Notes: generated by a model not told the origin, from the sequence alone. Counted from the stretch's first letter, positions 27,962 to 38,020 are shown. The stretch: 64,000 bases of DNA from an uncultured Acidobacteriota bacterium (GCA_902825875.1 CADECP010000014.1:99228-163227); one strand, 5' to 3'. Numbers and translations are program-made.

Positions 27962-29310
27962 ACTCAATTGCAGAATTGCGCGCAGCCGCGCTGACCATCT
28001 TTCACAAAACTCTGGCGGCGATTGATGCCGAAACCGTTGTTGCCGCGAACTTGCGGCTGGATGGGAATCAATTGCTGGTTGGCAATGAAGCAATTGATTT
28101 GAACGGCTACTCCAAATTGCTGGTCATCGCCATTGGCAAAGCCAGCGTGCCGATGGCTCGCGCGGCGGAAATGGTGTTGGCAGATCGAATCACCGCTGGT
28201 TTGGTCGTCACCAACGCAGTGATTGGCGATTCGCCGCGATTGCCGATTTTGATCGGTGGACATCCGTTGCCGAATGCCGCGAGCTTGGAAGCAGCGGCAA
28301 AGGCTTTGGCTTTGCTCAGCAAACACGACAGCCAGCAAACGTTGATTCTGTTTCTGATTTCCGGCGGAGGTTCGGCAATGTTTGAACAGCCGATTGATCC
28401 GGCGATTACTCTGGATGACCTGCAAACCGTCAACAAAGCTTTGGTCAATTGCGGAGCCGTCATCAACGAAATGAACATCGTTCGGCGACATTTGTCGGCG
28501 GTCAAAGGCGGCAAATTGGCGGCGGCGGCTCCACGTTCGCGGCAAGTGTCGCTCTACATTTCGGACGTGAACAGCGATGACCTGACGACAGTCGCGTCCG
28601 GGCCGACTTTGCCTGATAGTTCGACGGTTGAAGACTTTCAACGAATCATTGAGCGGTACGGTTTGCTCAAACTGTTCGATACGGAACCGGGAGCGGTAGC
28701 GACCCGGTTGCTTGAAAGGCGCGACATTAAAAACGCCCGGTCGCTACCGCTCCCGTTTCCGTACCAAGCTCCGTACCAAGCTTCGCACCACCTGTTGATG
28801 GATAACCGCCGAGCGATGCTGGAAGCCAAACGAATTGCCGAGCGCGATCACGGTTTCATCGTCGAACTGGCCGAAGATCAGGTGGAAGATCACGTCGAAG
28901 CAATGATGCTGACTCACATCGAACGCATCGTCTTGCTGCAAGCCAAACATAAAAACAAACCTGTTGGCCTGATTTCCGGCGGCGAAGCGATTTGTCCTGT
29001 TCGCGGCAATGGGCAAGGCGGGCGAAATCAGGAATTCATTTTGCGCGCGGCGATTCAAATGAATCACTTTCAAACTGAAAATATCGTCGCGCTGAGCGCC
29101 GGAACCGACGGCATTGACGGACATAGTCCAGCCGCCGGAGCCATCGCCGATGCTCAAACCATCGCTCGCGCCGACGCGCTAGGAATTTCCGCCGAAGCTC
29201 ATTTAATCAACTCCGACTCATTCAACTTCTTCAACTTAATTGGCGACGCAATCATCACCGGGCCGACCGGAAACAACGTGCGAGATTTGAGAATCCTGCT
29301 GGCTGGCTGA
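27958..29310 (+). CDS. Glycerate 2-kinase (type-2, MOFRL) with in-frame palindrome
   Basis: A 450-residue GckA/TtuD-type glycerate 2-kinase, phosphorylating D-glycerate to 2-phosphoglycerate in the cytoplasm. Conserved blocks are IGKASVPMARAAE, FLISGGGSAMFEQP (about 135-148), SDVNSDDLTTVASGPT, SGGEAICPVRGNGQGGRNQE and the MOFRL-type C-terminus with AGTDGIDGHSPAAGA and GPTGNNVRDLRI. ATG 27958 is chosen for the ATGA overlap with the upstream gene; ATG 27946 is possible. Between about residues 240 and 272 the sequence AVATRLLERRDIKNARSLPL is encoded by a near-perfect inverted repeat, an unusual in-frame insertion. Confidence 0.9.
   Translation: MNSIAELRAAALTIFHKTLAAIDAETVVAANLRLDGNQLLVGNEAIDLNGYSKLLVIAIGKASVPMARAAEMVLADRITAGLVVTNAVIGDSPRLPILIGGHPLPNAASLEAAAKALALLSKHDSQQTLILFLISGGGSAMFEQPIDPAITLDDLQTVNKALVNCGAVINEMNIVRRHLSAVKGGKLAAAAPRSRQVSLYISDVNSDDLTTVASGPTLPDSSTVEDFQRIIERYGLLKLFDTEPGAVATRLLERRDIKNARSLPLPFPYQAPYQASHHLLMDNRRAMLEAKRIAERDHGFIVELAEDQVEDHVEAMMLTHIERIVLLQAKHKNKPVGLISGGEAICPVRGNGQGGRNQEFILRAAIQMNHFQTENIVALSAGTDGIDGHSPAAGAIADAQTIARADALGISAEAHLINSDSFNFFNLIGDAIITGPTGNNVRDLRILLAG
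28681..28762. repeat. Near-perfect inverted repeat inside glycerate kinase gene
   Basis: Left arm 28681-28707 and the complement of 28736-28762 agree in 25 of 27 positions; the core is GGGAGCGGTAGCGACC. It is in frame and adds about 27 residues. Immediately after it CGTACCAAGCTC is followed by a second near copy, so a short direct duplication is also present. Confidence 0.85.
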
Positions 29311-29519
29311 AGCCTGCTCTTTCGTTGTAGAATCCGCGCCGTTTCATCACAACATTTATTCAACTAAAAAAATACGGCTTCTTACCTTCTCCGCGATTAG
29401 GCCAAGATTGCCAAAAGCTTTGCTGAGTTTGAAACCCAATCGCAGCCGATGCGCCAGGTTCTGATCTTCAAACACAGAGTTGAGACAAACTTTGCGTGGT
29501 TCTGATACTCGGCTGTTAA

Positions 29520-29553
29520 TGTGGTTTTCATTTTGCCTAAACCGAAAACCACA
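29520..29553 (+). promoter_or_regulatory. Perfect 10 bp dyad upstream of TonB-dependent receptor
   Basis: TGTGGTTTTC (29520-29529) pairs exactly with GAAAACCACA (29544-29553), with a 14-base spacer. It lies 28 bases before the ATG of the receptor gene, so it could be an operator or a 5' leader hairpin. Confidence 0.5.
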
Positions 29554-29580
29554 CATCAAAATCAAACTCTGGAGGAATTT

Positions 29581-32500
29581 ATGAAGAGTTCAAACTCTAC
29601 TGTTTCTGCCGTCAGGCTTGTCCTGGTTCTGCTGGCAGTTCTCTCGCTCGCCCCTTCGGCGTTAGCGCAGTTCGACACGGCAACAGTGCTTGGCACGATT
29701 ACAGATGCCGCAGGCGCTGCGCTGCCGAAAGCGACCGTTACACTCAGAAATGTTGCCACAGGCATTACCGCTCAGGCGCAAACTGACGAAAACGGAAACT
29801 ACCAATTTTTCAACGTTAAAATCGGAACCTACACCATCACCGCCGAAGCGCAGGGCTTTTCCAAAGCCGCTGCGGAAAACGTGCAAGTCACTGTCAACGC
29901 CCGGCAACGTGTTGATCTGGCCATGAAAGCCGGAGCCGTGACTGAAACCATCACCGTCACAGCCGATGCCGTCCGGCTGGAAACCGAATCTTCGGATCGC
30001 GGACAAATCATCAACCGCGAACAGATCGTCAACCTGCCGCTCAACGGTCGTTCGTATGCCGACCTGGCGCTGCTATCGCCCGGCGTCCGCCGTTCGATCT
30101 TGTCGGCTCAGGAAGCGGGCACGCGCGACGCTTCATTCAACGTCAACGGACTGCGTTCCTCGCTCAACAACTTCATCATTGACGGCGTGGACAACAACTC
30201 TTACGGAACCAGCAACCAGGGATTTTCAAATCAAGTGGTGCAGGCTTCGCCGGACGCCGTTCAGGAATTCAAGGTTCAAACCAACAACTTCAGCGCCGAA
30301 TTCGGGCGCGCGGGCGGCGCGGTCATCAACGCTTCGCTTCGCAGCGGCACGAACGAATTTCACGGCACGGCTTATGAATTCCTACGCAACACTTCGCTCA
30401 ACGCGACTGGATTTTTCAAACCGCTGCGCGGCATCAAACCGACGCTGATTCAAAATCAGTTCGGCGGAACCATCGGCGGGCCGATCAAACGCGACCGGAC
30501 GTTTTTCTTCGCCGATTACGAAGGCTTCCGCCGCATCACGCGCACACTGCAAGGCAACATCCAAACCATTCCGACCGCGCCCAACCGTCAAGGCATTTTC
30601 ACCGTTGATGTGGTTGCGCCTATTACGTTTGTAGATTCAAACGGCAACACTGTCGCCGCCGGAACTCGATTTGCCGCCGGAACTCCGGTTCCGATGACCA
30701 AACTGGCCAGACAGGTGATGGATTTGATTCCGCAACCGACCAGCACGGCGTTGACCAACAATTACGAAAACCTGCCGCGCAATCAGTCTTTCAATGACAA
30801 AGGCGACGTGAAGATTGACCACAACTTCAGCGAACGCACCAATGCTTTTGTTCGCATCAGTCACCGCAAGGTGAATAATTTTGAAGCGCCGACGCTGCCC
30901 GGCCCGCTGTTCAGTTCAAACGCAAACGCTTTTGTTCGCGTGTTGAATCAGCAACTGGCAACCGGCGTGACGCATAACCTGACGCCGACTTCGGTGATGG
31001 AATTCCGCTTTGGCATTTCGCGCACCGACGCAGGCAAAACCCCGACGGGTGTTGGCGATCCGGGCTTCAGGGTTCCGGGGCAACCGACCGATCCGCGTTT
31101 TGCCGGTGGTTTGATTACTCAAGCCATCGGCGGTTATCTGGGCTTGGGACGCCAATCGTCGAACCCGCAATTTCAAGACCCGACGGTTTACAACCCGCGT
31201 TTCAACTACACCTTCCTGAAAGGCAAACACAGCTTCAAGACCGGTTACGAGTACCAGGCAATCAACACGGAAATTGACGACTTCAATCCGAAATACGGCC
31301 AGGACAATTACTCCGGCCAGTTCAGCCGCCCTTCGGGAGCGGGTAGCAACAACTTCTACAATCTGGCGGATTTCTTTTTCGGCGCGCGTAATTCGTATAG
31401 TTTGAGCAATGCCGTCATCGTCAACCTGCGCCAGCGTATGCACTTCGCTTACTTGCAGGACGATTTCAAGCTCAACTCAAAATTAACGCTCAACCTCGGT
31501 GTGCGTTACGAATTCGCCACGCCGCAATGGGAAAAAGACAACTTGCTGGGCAATTTCGACCCGGCGACGGCGACGTTGATTCAGGCGAAATCCGGTTCGA
31601 TTGCCGACCGCGCTTTGGTTGATCCTGACCGTAACAACTGGGCACCGCGTCTGGGTTTTGCCTGGAACGCGCTGGATAAAACCGTTGTGCGCGGCGGTTA
31701 CGGAATCAGTTACGTCCACTTCAACCGTCTGGGCGGAGAAAACCTGCTTTCGTTCAACGGGCCGAACATCGTCAGCAACAGCATCACCCAACAACCTTCG
31801 CAAGGTATTTGCACGGGCAACAACTTCCTGAACTGCTTCCGTCCGACCGAAGCCGGTTATCCGACCGATTTCGTCGCGCCTTCCCGGTTCAGTCCGTTGA
31901 CGGCTCGCGTCAATTTCACGCCGAAAGACACCCGCACCGGCTACGTCCAAAGCTGGCACTTGAGCGTTCAGCGCGAACTGCCGTGGAAATGGCTGGTTGA
32001 CGTTGCTTATGTCGGCAACCGCAGCACCAAGCTGATTATCCTGGGCGATTACAACCAGGCGCGTCCGAATAACGCCAGCGATCCGGCGGCGGGAACCCCG
32101 CTGCAAAATCGTCGCCCGTTCGCCAACTATTCGTTCATTCAGGCTTCCTTCAACGGCGGCTGGACGAATTACCACGCTTTCCAGGCCAAGCTGGAACGCC
32201 GTTTTTCGGACGGACTTTACCTGCTGAATTCGTTCACCTGGTCAAAAGCGATGGACAACGCGGCGGGACACTTGGAAGCGAGTTTCGGCGACAATTCGCG
32301 CGGCAACATTCGCAATCTGGCCAACGACAAAGGCCGGTCGAATTACGATCAACCGTTCAACAACACGACCAGCGTCGTTTACGACCTGCCCTTCGGCAAA
32401 GGCCGCAAGTATCTGGGCAGCGGCAATGTCGCTGTGGATTCAGTGCTTGGCGGATGGCGCGCAACGTTGATCAACACCATCAACAGCGGTTTGCCGGTCA

Positions 32501-32931
32501 ATCTGACTTACGGCCCGGCTGCGGCGTTTGTCGTCGGTTCGTCGCTGACTTATCGCCCGAACCTGACAGGACAAAACCTGTACAACGATACCAGCGATCC
32601 GAACAATTACCTGAATCCGCGCGGGGCGACCGTTCCGACCGACCGTTCACAACCGTTCGGCACGGCCGGCCGCAACATCCTGCGTGGACCGAGTTTCTTC
32701 CAAACGGATTTGGGATTGCACAAAGCCTTCCCGCTGTGGAAAGAAAGCACCAAGCTGGAATTCCGCATGGAAGCCTTCAACCTGTTCAACAAAACCAACT
32801 TCCTGACGCCGGACGCCAACGCGAATAACATTCGCTTTGACGCGGCGGGCAATTACACAGGAAATTACGGCAAGATCACCGGCACATTTGCCGCGCGACA
32901 AATTCAGTTCGCGCTGAAGCTGATCTTCTAA
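29581..32931 (+). CDS. Oar-like TonB-dependent receptor with carboxypeptidase-regulatory domain
   Basis: A 1116-residue outer-membrane protein. Signal peptide cleaves near residue 24 (SALAQ). Residues about 27-110 are a carboxypeptidase-regulatory-like beta domain ([20 protein letters not shown]), about 120-235 a TonB plug ([38 protein letters not shown]), and the rest a long beta-barrel ending in IQFALKLIF, a typical outer-membrane C-terminus. ATG 29581 has a strong GGAGG. In Acidobacteriota and Bacteroidota such receptors import glycans, peptides or siderophores, or serve in adhesion. Downstream on the same strand are an exported phosphatase/phosphodiesterase and a membrane acyltransferase, possibly handling the imported compound. 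Confidence 0.93.
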   Translation: MKSSNSTVSAVRLVLVLLAVLSLAPSALAQFDTATVLGTITDAAGAALPKATVTLRNVATGITAQAQTDENGNYQFFNVKIGTYTITAEAQGFSKAAAENVQVTVNARQRVDLAMKAGAVTETITVTADAVRLETESSDRGQIINREQIVNLPLNGRSYADLALLSPGVRRSILSAQEAGTRDASFNVNGLRSSLNNFIIDGVDNNSYGTSNQGFSNQVVQASPDAVQEFKVQTNNFSAEFGRAGGAVINASLRSGTNEFHGTAYEFLRNTSLNATGFFKPLRGIKPTLIQNQFGGTIGGPIKRDRTFFFADYEGFRRITRTLQGNIQTIPTAPNRQGIFTVDVVAPITFVDSNGNTVAAGTRFAAGTPVPMTKLARQVMDLIPQPTSTALTNNYENLPRNQSFNDKGDVKIDHNFSERTNAFVRISHRKVNNFEAPTLPGPLFSSNANAFVRVLNQQLATGVTHNLTPTSVMEFRFGISRTDAGKTPTGVGDPGFRVPGQPTDPRFAGGLITQAIGGYLGLGRQSSNPQFQDPTVYNPRFNYTFLKGKHSFKTGYEYQAINTEIDDFNPKYGQDNYSGQFSRPSGAGSNNFYNLADFFFGARNSYSLSNAVIVNLRQRMHFAYLQDDFKLNSKLTLNLGVRYEFATPQWEKDNLLGNFDPATATLIQAKSGSIADRALVDPDRNNWAPRLGFAWNALDKTVVRGGYGISYVHFNRLGGENLLSFNGPNIVSNSITQQPSQGICTGNNFLNCFRPTEAGYPTDFVAPSRFSPLTARVNFTPKDTRTGYVQSWHLSVQRELPWKWLVDVAYVGNRSTKLIILGDYNQARPNNASDPAAGTPLQNRRPFANYSFIQASFNGGWTNYHAFQAKLERRFSDGLYLLNSFTWSKAMDNAAGHLEASFGDNSRGNIRNLANDKGRSNYDQPFNNTTSVVYDLPFGKGRKYLGSGNVAVDSVLGGWRATLINTINSGLPVNLTYGPAAAFVVGSSLTYRPNLTGQNLYNDTSDPNNYLNPRGATVPTDRSQPFGTAGRNILRGPSFFQTDLGLHKAFPLWKESTKLEFRMEAFNLFNKTNFLTPDANANNIRFDAAGNYTGNYGKITGTFAARQIQFALKLIF

Positions 32932-32946
32932 ACCCCAAACACCAGC

Positions 32947-33021
32947 GTGTCGGTAGCCCGCGCGTAAGCAAGGGCTTAGTTTCCAAGCTCAAGCCCTTGC
33001 TTACGCGCGGGCTACCGACAC
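32947..33021. repeat. Perfect 31 bp inverted repeat
   Basis: 32947-32977 is exactly complementary to 32991-33021, with a 13-base loop. The core includes GTAGCCCGCGCGTAAGCAAG. There is no tandem sub-unit and no T run. It lies between the TonB receptor and the phosphatase gene, ending 22 bases before the latter. Confidence 0.95.
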
Positions 33022-33043
33022 TTTCCGCAAAGGCTAGCTTGCA

Positions 33044-34150
33044 ATGACCTCCAAAAAAACGATTCTCCCTTTTGTCCTTCTTCTCGCCTTCGCCGTTTCG
33101 GCGCTTGCTCAAACCAAAACAGAAAACGTCATTCTCATCACCTTCGACGGAGCGCGCACTCAGGAAGTCTTTGGCGGCTTAGACCTCGAAATCCTGAAAG
33201 ACAAAACCAAACGCGGCAAAGTCGAAGACTCGACGCTTTACAAAAAATACTGGGCTGCCACGCCCGAAGAACGCCGCCTGAAACTGCTGCCCTTTTTCTG
33301 GGGCACGCTGATGAAAGATCACGGTTCGATTGCCGGCAATCGCACTCTGGGCAGTTCTGTCATGACCACGAATAAAATGTGGTTTTCCTATCCCGGCTAT
33401 TCCGAAATCCTGACCGGACAGGCGCACGACGACGTCATCAACAGCAACGACCGCAAACGCAACCAATTCACCAGCGTACTGGAATTCCTGAAACGCAAAT
33501 TGAATCTGAGCAAAACGCAGGTGGCGCTGTTCGGTTCGTGGGATGTGTTCAATTGGATCGGCGAACACGTCGAAGGTTCCGTGACAATCAACTCCGGTCA
33601 CGAACCTTATGAACTGGCGGCCAACGCCGAAACCAAGGCTTTCAGCAAGTTGCAAACCGAAATGCTCAGCCCCTGGGACAGCGTGCGCTTCGATTACTTC
33701 ACTGTGCATTTCGCGCTGGAGCATTTGAAAAAATACCAGCCGCGCGTGATGCACATTGCTCTGGGCGAAACCGACGATTGGGCGCACGACGGCGATTACA
33801 CGCACGTGCTGAATTCCTTCACTCAAAACGACCAACAGATCAAACAGATTTGGGACTTCCTGCAAAGCTCGCCGAAATACAAAGGCAAAACTTCGATCCT
33901 GTTCACAACCGATCACGGTCGAGGCAAAACGATCAAAGATTGGACGGATCACGGCGAAAAAGTCCCCGAAGCTCAATACATCTGGATGGCTTTTGTCAGC
34001 CCGGACAGCGCACTGCGCAGCGAATGGAAAAACACCGACACGATTTATCAAAACCAGGCGGCGGCAACGCTCTGCCGCTGGCTGAATTTCGATTACAGCG
34101 AAAACAATCCGCAGGCTGGTAAACCCGTCGCCCGTCTGTTCAGCAAGTAA
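33044..34150 (+). CDS. Exported alkaline-phosphatase-superfamily protein (phosphodiesterase/sulfatase-like)
   Basis: A 368-residue exported hydrolase. Signal peptide [20 protein letters not shown] is cut near LAQ at about residue 23. Metal-site motifs of the alkaline phosphatase superfamily are visible: [16 protein letters not shown] (first Asp), [11 protein letters not shown] with the probable nucleophile Ser, [12 protein letters not shown] (Asp and His) and FTTDHGRG (Asp and His). It probably cleaves a phosphate or sulfate ester in the periplasm. It follows the Oar-like receptor by 112 bases, the gap mostly filled by a perfect palindrome, and precedes a HGSNAT-like membrane acyltransferase. 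Confidence 0.85.
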   Translation: MTSKKTILPFVLLLAFAVSALAQTKTENVILITFDGARTQEVFGGLDLEILKDKTKRGKVEDSTLYKKYWAATPEERRLKLLPFFWGTLMKDHGSIAGNRTLGSSVMTTNKMWFSYPGYSEILTGQAHDDVINSNDRKRNQFTSVLEFLKRKLNLSKTQVALFGSWDVFNWIGEHVEGSVTINSGHEPYELAANAETKAFSKLQTEMLSPWDSVRFDYFTVHFALEHLKKYQPRVMHIALGETDDWAHDGDYTHVLNSFTQNDQQIKQIWDFLQSSPKYKGKTSILFTTDHGRGKTIKDWTDHGEKVPEAQYIWMAFVSPDSALRSEWKNTDTIYQNQAAATLCRWLNFDYSENNPQAGKPVARLFSK

Positions 34151-34154
34151 CAAC

Positions 34155-34275
34155 GCGACTTTGGAGTGCTGCGGCTCGGCGCAGCTTTTCTTTCATCGGT
34201 ACGGTGCTTCCTTTCTAGCAAGCGAATTCAATCGAATGCAAAGCTACGCCAAAGCGTAGCACTCCAAAGCTTCGC
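34155..34275. repeat. Imperfect inverted repeat between phosphatase and acyltransferase genes
   Basis: The left arm (34155-34189) and the complement of 34240-34275 share GCGA, CTTTGGAGTGCT, GGCG and AGCTTT blocks, with small gaps. The loop is about 50 bases. No tandem unit is evident. Confidence 0.75.
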
Positions 34276-34291
34276 AGTTCCGGAGCTTGAA

Positions 34292-35473
34292 ATGTCCACA
34301 ACTACCCCGCCCCAACGCCTGACTTCGATGGACGCCTATCGCGGCTTCGTCATGTTTTTGATGGTCGCGGAGGTTTTGCATCTGGCCCGCGTCGCTGCCG
34401 CGCATCCCAATTGGTTTTGGAACTTCCTGGCCAAGCATCAAACCCACGTCGAATGGTACGGCGCAACGCTGCACGATCTGATTCAGCCGTCGTTTTCGTT
34501 TTTGGTCGGAGTCGCCCTGCCGTATTCCATCGCCAGTCGCATCGCCAAAGGCGAATCGCAATCGAAGATGTTCGCTCACGCCGCCAAGCGAGCCTTGATC
34601 CTGATTCTGCTCGGCGTGTTTTTGCGCTCCGTCGGCAAACTGCAAACTAATTGGACGTTTGAAGACACGCTGTCGCAAATCGGAATGGGTTATTTGTTCC
34701 TGTTCGCTCTGGGATTTCGATCAACGAAAATCGTCTGGGCTTCACTGGCTGTCGTGCTGGTTGGTTACTGGTTGGCGTTTGTTTTGTACCCATTGCCACC
34801 AGCCGGATTCGATTACACTGCGGTCGGAGTTGCAGCGGATTGGCCTTATCACGCTTCGGGTGTTGCCGCGCACTTCAACAAAAATTCCAATCTGGCTTGG
34901 GCGTTTGATACGTGGTTCCTGAACCTGTTTCGCCGCGCCAAAGAATTCACGCACAACGGCGGAGGCTATTCGACGCTGAGTTTTATCCCTACGCTGGGCA
35001 CAATGATTTTAGGATTTATCGCCGGGCGCTGGATGCGCGAAGAGACTTCTGACAAAGCCAAATTGCAAAAGCTGGCAATCGCCGGTGTCGCGGGCATCGC
35101 GCTTGGATTGGCGCTGCACTATTCCGGCCTGTGCCCGTCGGTCAAAAAAATATGGACGCCAAGCTGGACGATCTTCAGCGGAGGCTGGTGCTTTCTGCTG
35201 CTGGCCGGATTTTACGTATTGGTTGACGTGCGCGGTTACAAACGCTGGTCGTTTCCGCTGGTGGTGATTGGCATGAACTCGATTGCGATTTATGTGCTGT
35301 CGCATTTGATCGAAAAATTCATTCTCGCTTCGTTCCGCATTCACTTTGGCCAGAACGTGTTCAACGTGTTCGGCGAAGGTTACTCCTGGCTGTTGAGCGG
35401 CTGGGCAGCCATCGCAGTGTTCTGGCTGATGCTTTACTGGATGTACAAGAAAAAACTGTTTATCCGAATCTAA
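34292..35473 (+). CDS. HGSNAT-like membrane acyltransferase (DUF5009/DUF1624)
   Basis: A 393-residue polytopic membrane protein with about ten hydrophobic segments. The N-terminal signature [17 protein letters not shown], then [21 protein letters not shown] with a conserved His-Asp, is that of the heparan-alpha-glucosaminide N-acetyltransferase-like family, which moves acetyl groups across the membrane onto sugars. The C-terminus ends in a helix and a basic tail ([12 protein letters not shown]). ATG 34292 is chosen for the nearby CGGAG and the conserved start; an upstream in-frame extension is encoded by the repeat. Together with the receptor and phosphatase upstream it suggests processing of an acetylated or sulfated glycan, an inference. 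Confidence 0.82.
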   Translation: MSTTTPPQRLTSMDAYRGFVMFLMVAEVLHLARVAAAHPNWFWNFLAKHQTHVEWYGATLHDLIQPSFSFLVGVALPYSIASRIAKGESQSKMFAHAAKRALILILLGVFLRSVGKLQTNWTFEDTLSQIGMGYLFLFALGFRSTKIVWASLAVVLVGYWLAFVLYPLPPAGFDYTAVGVAADWPYHASGVAAHFNKNSNLAWAFDTWFLNLFRRAKEFTHNGGGYSTLSFIPTLGTMILGFIAGRWMREETSDKAKLQKLAIAGVAGIALGLALHYSGLCPSVKKIWTPSWTIFSGGWCFLLLAGFYVLVDVRGYKRWSFPLVVIGMNSIAIYVLSHLIEKFILASFRIHFGQNVFNVFGEGYSWLLSGWAAIAVFWLMLYWMYKKKLFIRI

Positions 35474-35484
35474 AACGAATTTTC

Positions 35485-35660
35485 TCCCACGAAGACACAC
35501 GAAGGAAGCACGAAGACAAGGAAGAAGAAGTAGACAGGATTTACAAGATTGGACAGGATTAGGTTTGATTCAATCAGAACTTTCATCCTGTTGAATCCTG
35601 TAAATCCTGTCTAAAGATTTCTGTTTTCCCTTCGTGTCTTCTTCGTGTGGTTTCGTGGGA
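35485..35660. repeat. Nested inverted repeat: ACGAAG-type outer, ACAGGATT-type inner
   Basis: The outer arms (35485-35529 and 35628-35660) are made of CACGAAGRN-type 9-base units. The inner arms (35531-35563 and 35584-35613) are made of ACAGGATTN 9-base units. Both pairs are complementary in register, giving one long two-part hairpin. The same nested pair occurs at 37056-37185. Confidence 0.85.
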
Positions 35661-35685
35661 GGAATGTTTTCGCCACTCAAACTCA

Positions 35686-37044
35686 ATGACAAACCAAGAC
35701 CCTTATCAACTCCGCCCCGAAGACGTAGCCGAACCACCATCAACTTTGCTGGAATCCTTCAAACGCATTGGCCCCGGAATGATTTTGGCTGCTTCCATCG
35801 TCGGTTCTGGCGAACTGATCGCCACCACCACGCTGGGAGCCAAAGTCGGTTACGCCGCGCTTTGGATCATCCTTCTAAGCTGTTTCATCAAACCCGCTGT
35901 CCAGGCCGAAATGGGGCGCTACATCATCGCCACCGGAGAAACCGGGCTGGAAAGTTTCAATCACGTTCCCGGCCCGCGCTTCAAGGTGAACTGGATCGTC
36001 TGGATGTGGATTGTCATGACGTTGATGACGATGTTTCAGGTCGGCGCGATGTTTGCCGGAGTTTCGCAAGTCATGTTTTTGCTGACCGGCATCGGCGTCA
36101 AAATCTGGATTTTGATCTTTCTGGCCATCACGCTGGCGTTGCTGCTGGGCGGAGGTTACGACCGCATCGAAGGCATTGCGATGGTCAAAGTCGGTTTGTT
36201 CACCATGCTGACGTTGATGGCTGCGCTGTTGCTGGTTCGCATGCCGCAATACTTTTCGTGGAATGATTTTTTGGGCGGATTCAGTTTCAAGTTGCCTGGC
36301 AGCGGATTCGCCGATGCCGTGGCCGTCTTCGGCATCACCGGCGTCGGAGCCAGCGAATTGTTTATGTATCCGTACTGGTGCGTCGAAAAAGGCTACGCTA
36401 GATTCACCGGCAAACGCGAAGACACGCCGGAATGGAACAGACGAGCGCGCGGCTGGATTCGCGTCATGAATCTGGACATTCTCAGTTCGATGGTCGTTTA
36501 CACCGTCGCCACAATCGCCTTTTACCTGCTGGGAGCGGGCGTGTTGCACGGCATGGGATTGATTCCAAAAGACGCCGAGATGATTTCCACGCTGTCGAAC
36601 ATTTACACGCAAACGCTGGGCGGTTGGTCGAAATGGATTTTTTACGTCGGAGCCATCGTCACCTTGTACGGAACGATCTTCGCGTCGCTGGCGGCGAACA
36701 CGCGCATCTTCGCGGACATTGCGCGGCTGATGGGATTTTTCCGCGCCGACGACGGCGAAGCCCGCGTCCGTTATCGCAAAGGCTTTTTGTTGACTTTGAG
36801 CATTGTGCCAATCGTGCTGGTGTTCAGTTTCAAAGACCCTGTGCAGATGGTCAGAATCGGCGGCATCGCCCAGGCGATGATGTTGCCGGTCATCGCCATC
36901 GGCGCGCTTTACCTGCGCCATCGCCGTTTACCAAAACAGATCATTCCTCCAGCGTGGCAAACCGCCGGGTTGTGGATCGCCGCCATCGTCATCATCTGGC
37001 TGATGGGTTATTCCGTTATCAAAGCCGTTTTGGCAATGTTGTAA
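35686..37044 (+). CDS. Nramp-family divalent metal transporter, atypical metal site
   Basis: A 452-residue inner-membrane transporter with about eleven hydrophobic helices. The start of helix 1, RIGPGMILAASIVGSGELIA, matches the Nramp fold. However, the classic metal-binding DPGN is replaced by VGSGE, and the helix 6 MPH-type motif is replaced by MYPYW (about residue 226). It is therefore an Nramp-like protein whose ion is probably not handled by the canonical Mn/Fe site. ATG 35686 is chosen from the family start; an in-frame ATG at 35647 belongs to the repeat. The gene is isolated between two copies of the same nested repeat element. Confidence 0.85.
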   Translation: MTNQDPYQLRPEDVAEPPSTLLESFKRIGPGMILAASIVGSGELIATTTLGAKVGYAALWIILLSCFIKPAVQAEMGRYIIATGETGLESFNHVPGPRFKVNWIVWMWIVMTLMTMFQVGAMFAGVSQVMFLLTGIGVKIWILIFLAITLALLLGGGYDRIEGIAMVKVGLFTMLTLMAALLLVRMPQYFSWNDFLGGFSFKLPGSGFADAVAVFGITGVGASELFMYPYWCVEKGYARFTGKREDTPEWNRRARGWIRVMNLDILSSMVVYTVATIAFYLLGAGVLHGMGLIPKDAEMISTLSNIYTQTLGGWSKWIFYVGAIVTLYGTIFASLAANTRIFADIARLMGFFRADDGEARVRYRKGFLLTLSIVPIVLVFSFKDPVQMVRIGGIAQAMMLPVIAIGALYLRHRRLPKQIIPPAWQTAGLWIAAIVIIWLMGYSVIKAVLAML

Positions 37045-37055
37045 ACCTCTTTCTC

Positions 37056-37185
37056 ATCCACGAAGTAACACGAAGAATCACGAAGACTTTTGACAGGATT
37101 GGCAGTTAATCGTTTTAATCCTGAGCCAAATCCAGTTAATCCTGTTTTTGTTTTCTTCGTGTCCGCTTCGTGTGTCTTCGTGGAT
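37056..37185. repeat. Nested inverted repeat, second copy of the two-family arrangement
   Basis: Outer arms 37056-37087 and 37153-37185 carry CACGAAG-type units. Inner arms about 37091-37110 and 37117-37146 carry ACAGGATT/CAGTTAAT-type units. Order and nesting are the same as at 35485-35660, though the sequences differ in detail, and the two elements flank the Nramp gene. Confidence 0.8.
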
Positions 37186-37198
37186 AAATCATTCTTTT

Positions 37199-38020
37199 AT
37201 GACTGAACGACGAATGCTCTTAGACAGTGAATTTCAAATGCCGAGTTTTCGGCTGGATGGCCGCGTGGCGTTGGTCACAGGCGGAGGCCGTGGGCTTGGT
37301 GTTGGTATGGCTCAGGCGTTGGCTCACGCCGGAGCCGACATTGCGCTGGCGGCTCGCACCGAAAGCGAATTGGAAAACGCCGCCGAACTGGTTCGCGCCA
37401 TCGGCAGCCGAGCGTTGGTTTTGCCGACAGACATTGCCAATGTCGAAGCCGTTCGAGCGATGGTCAATCGCACGGCGGAACACTTCGGACAATTGGACAT
37501 CCTCGTGAATTGCGCGGCGATTAACATGCGTCAACCCGCCAGCCAATTCACCGTCGAAGACTGGGACAAGATCATGAACATCAACTTGCGCGGATCGTTT
37601 TTCGCCGCGCAGGAAGCCGTTCGCGTCATGCGTCAACAGCGGTCTGCTCACAAAGGCAAAATCATCAACGTCAGTTCCATCGCCGCCGAAATCGTAGTCC
37701 CCAATGTCACGCCCTACGCCACCAGCAAAGGCGGCATTCGCCAGATGACACGCGGCCTGTCTGTGGAACTGGCTAAGGAGAACATCTGCGTCAATGCCAT
37801 CGCTCCCGGCAGGTTTTGGACGCAAATGACCGACAGCGTCTTTTCCAATCCCGACTTGTACGACAGCGCAGTCAGCGTCATCCCTATGGGACGCCCAGGC
37901 ATTCCGTCGGAATTGGCCGGAGTGACGGTGCTGCTGGCTTCGGACGCTTCGGATTACATCACCGGCCAAACGATCACAGTTGATGGCGGATGGACGGTTG
38001 GCGTCGCCGTCAAAGCTTGA
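37199..38020 (+). CDS. SDR-family NAD(P)-dependent oxidoreductase
   Basis: A 273-residue classical short-chain dehydrogenase/reductase. TGGGRGLGVGM is the cofactor-binding loop, NCAAINMRQPA follows the NNAG position, the catalytic Tyr and Lys are in YATSKGG, and the C-terminus has TGQTITVDGGWTVG. The subgroup resembles gluconate 5-dehydrogenase and 2-deoxy-gluconate 3-dehydrogenase, so a sugar-acid or keto-sugar substrate is plausible. ATG 37199 follows the repeat element directly and lacks a Shine-Dalgarno. The next gene is convergent. Confidence 0.88.
   Translation: MTERRMLLDSEFQMPSFRLDGRVALVTGGGRGLGVGMAQALAHAGADIALAARTESELENAAELVRAIGSRALVLPTDIANVEAVRAMVNRTAEHFGQLDILVNCAAINMRQPASQFTVEDWDKIMNINLRGSFFAAQEAVRVMRQQRSAHKGKIINVSSIAAEIVVPNVTPYATSKGGIRQMTRGLSVELAKENICVNAIAPGRFWTQMTDSVFSNPDLYDSAVSVIPMGRPGIPSELAGVTVLLASDASDYITGQTITVDGGWTVGVAVKA

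Noticed and set aside
29400..29420. Sigma-54 promoter upstream of the Oar-like receptor
   Set aside because: TTGCCAA-AAGC-TTTGC lacks the essential GG at -24.
35485..35660. Regularly repeated short units suggesting a CRISPR array
   Set aside because: Units are 7-9 bases, contiguous, and arranged as inverted arms without unique spacers; no cas genes are in the window.
35647..35685. Earlier ATG for the Nramp gene
   Set aside because: The region is the outer right arm of a repeat; the conserved protein begins at 35686, although GGAGG is closer to the earlier region.
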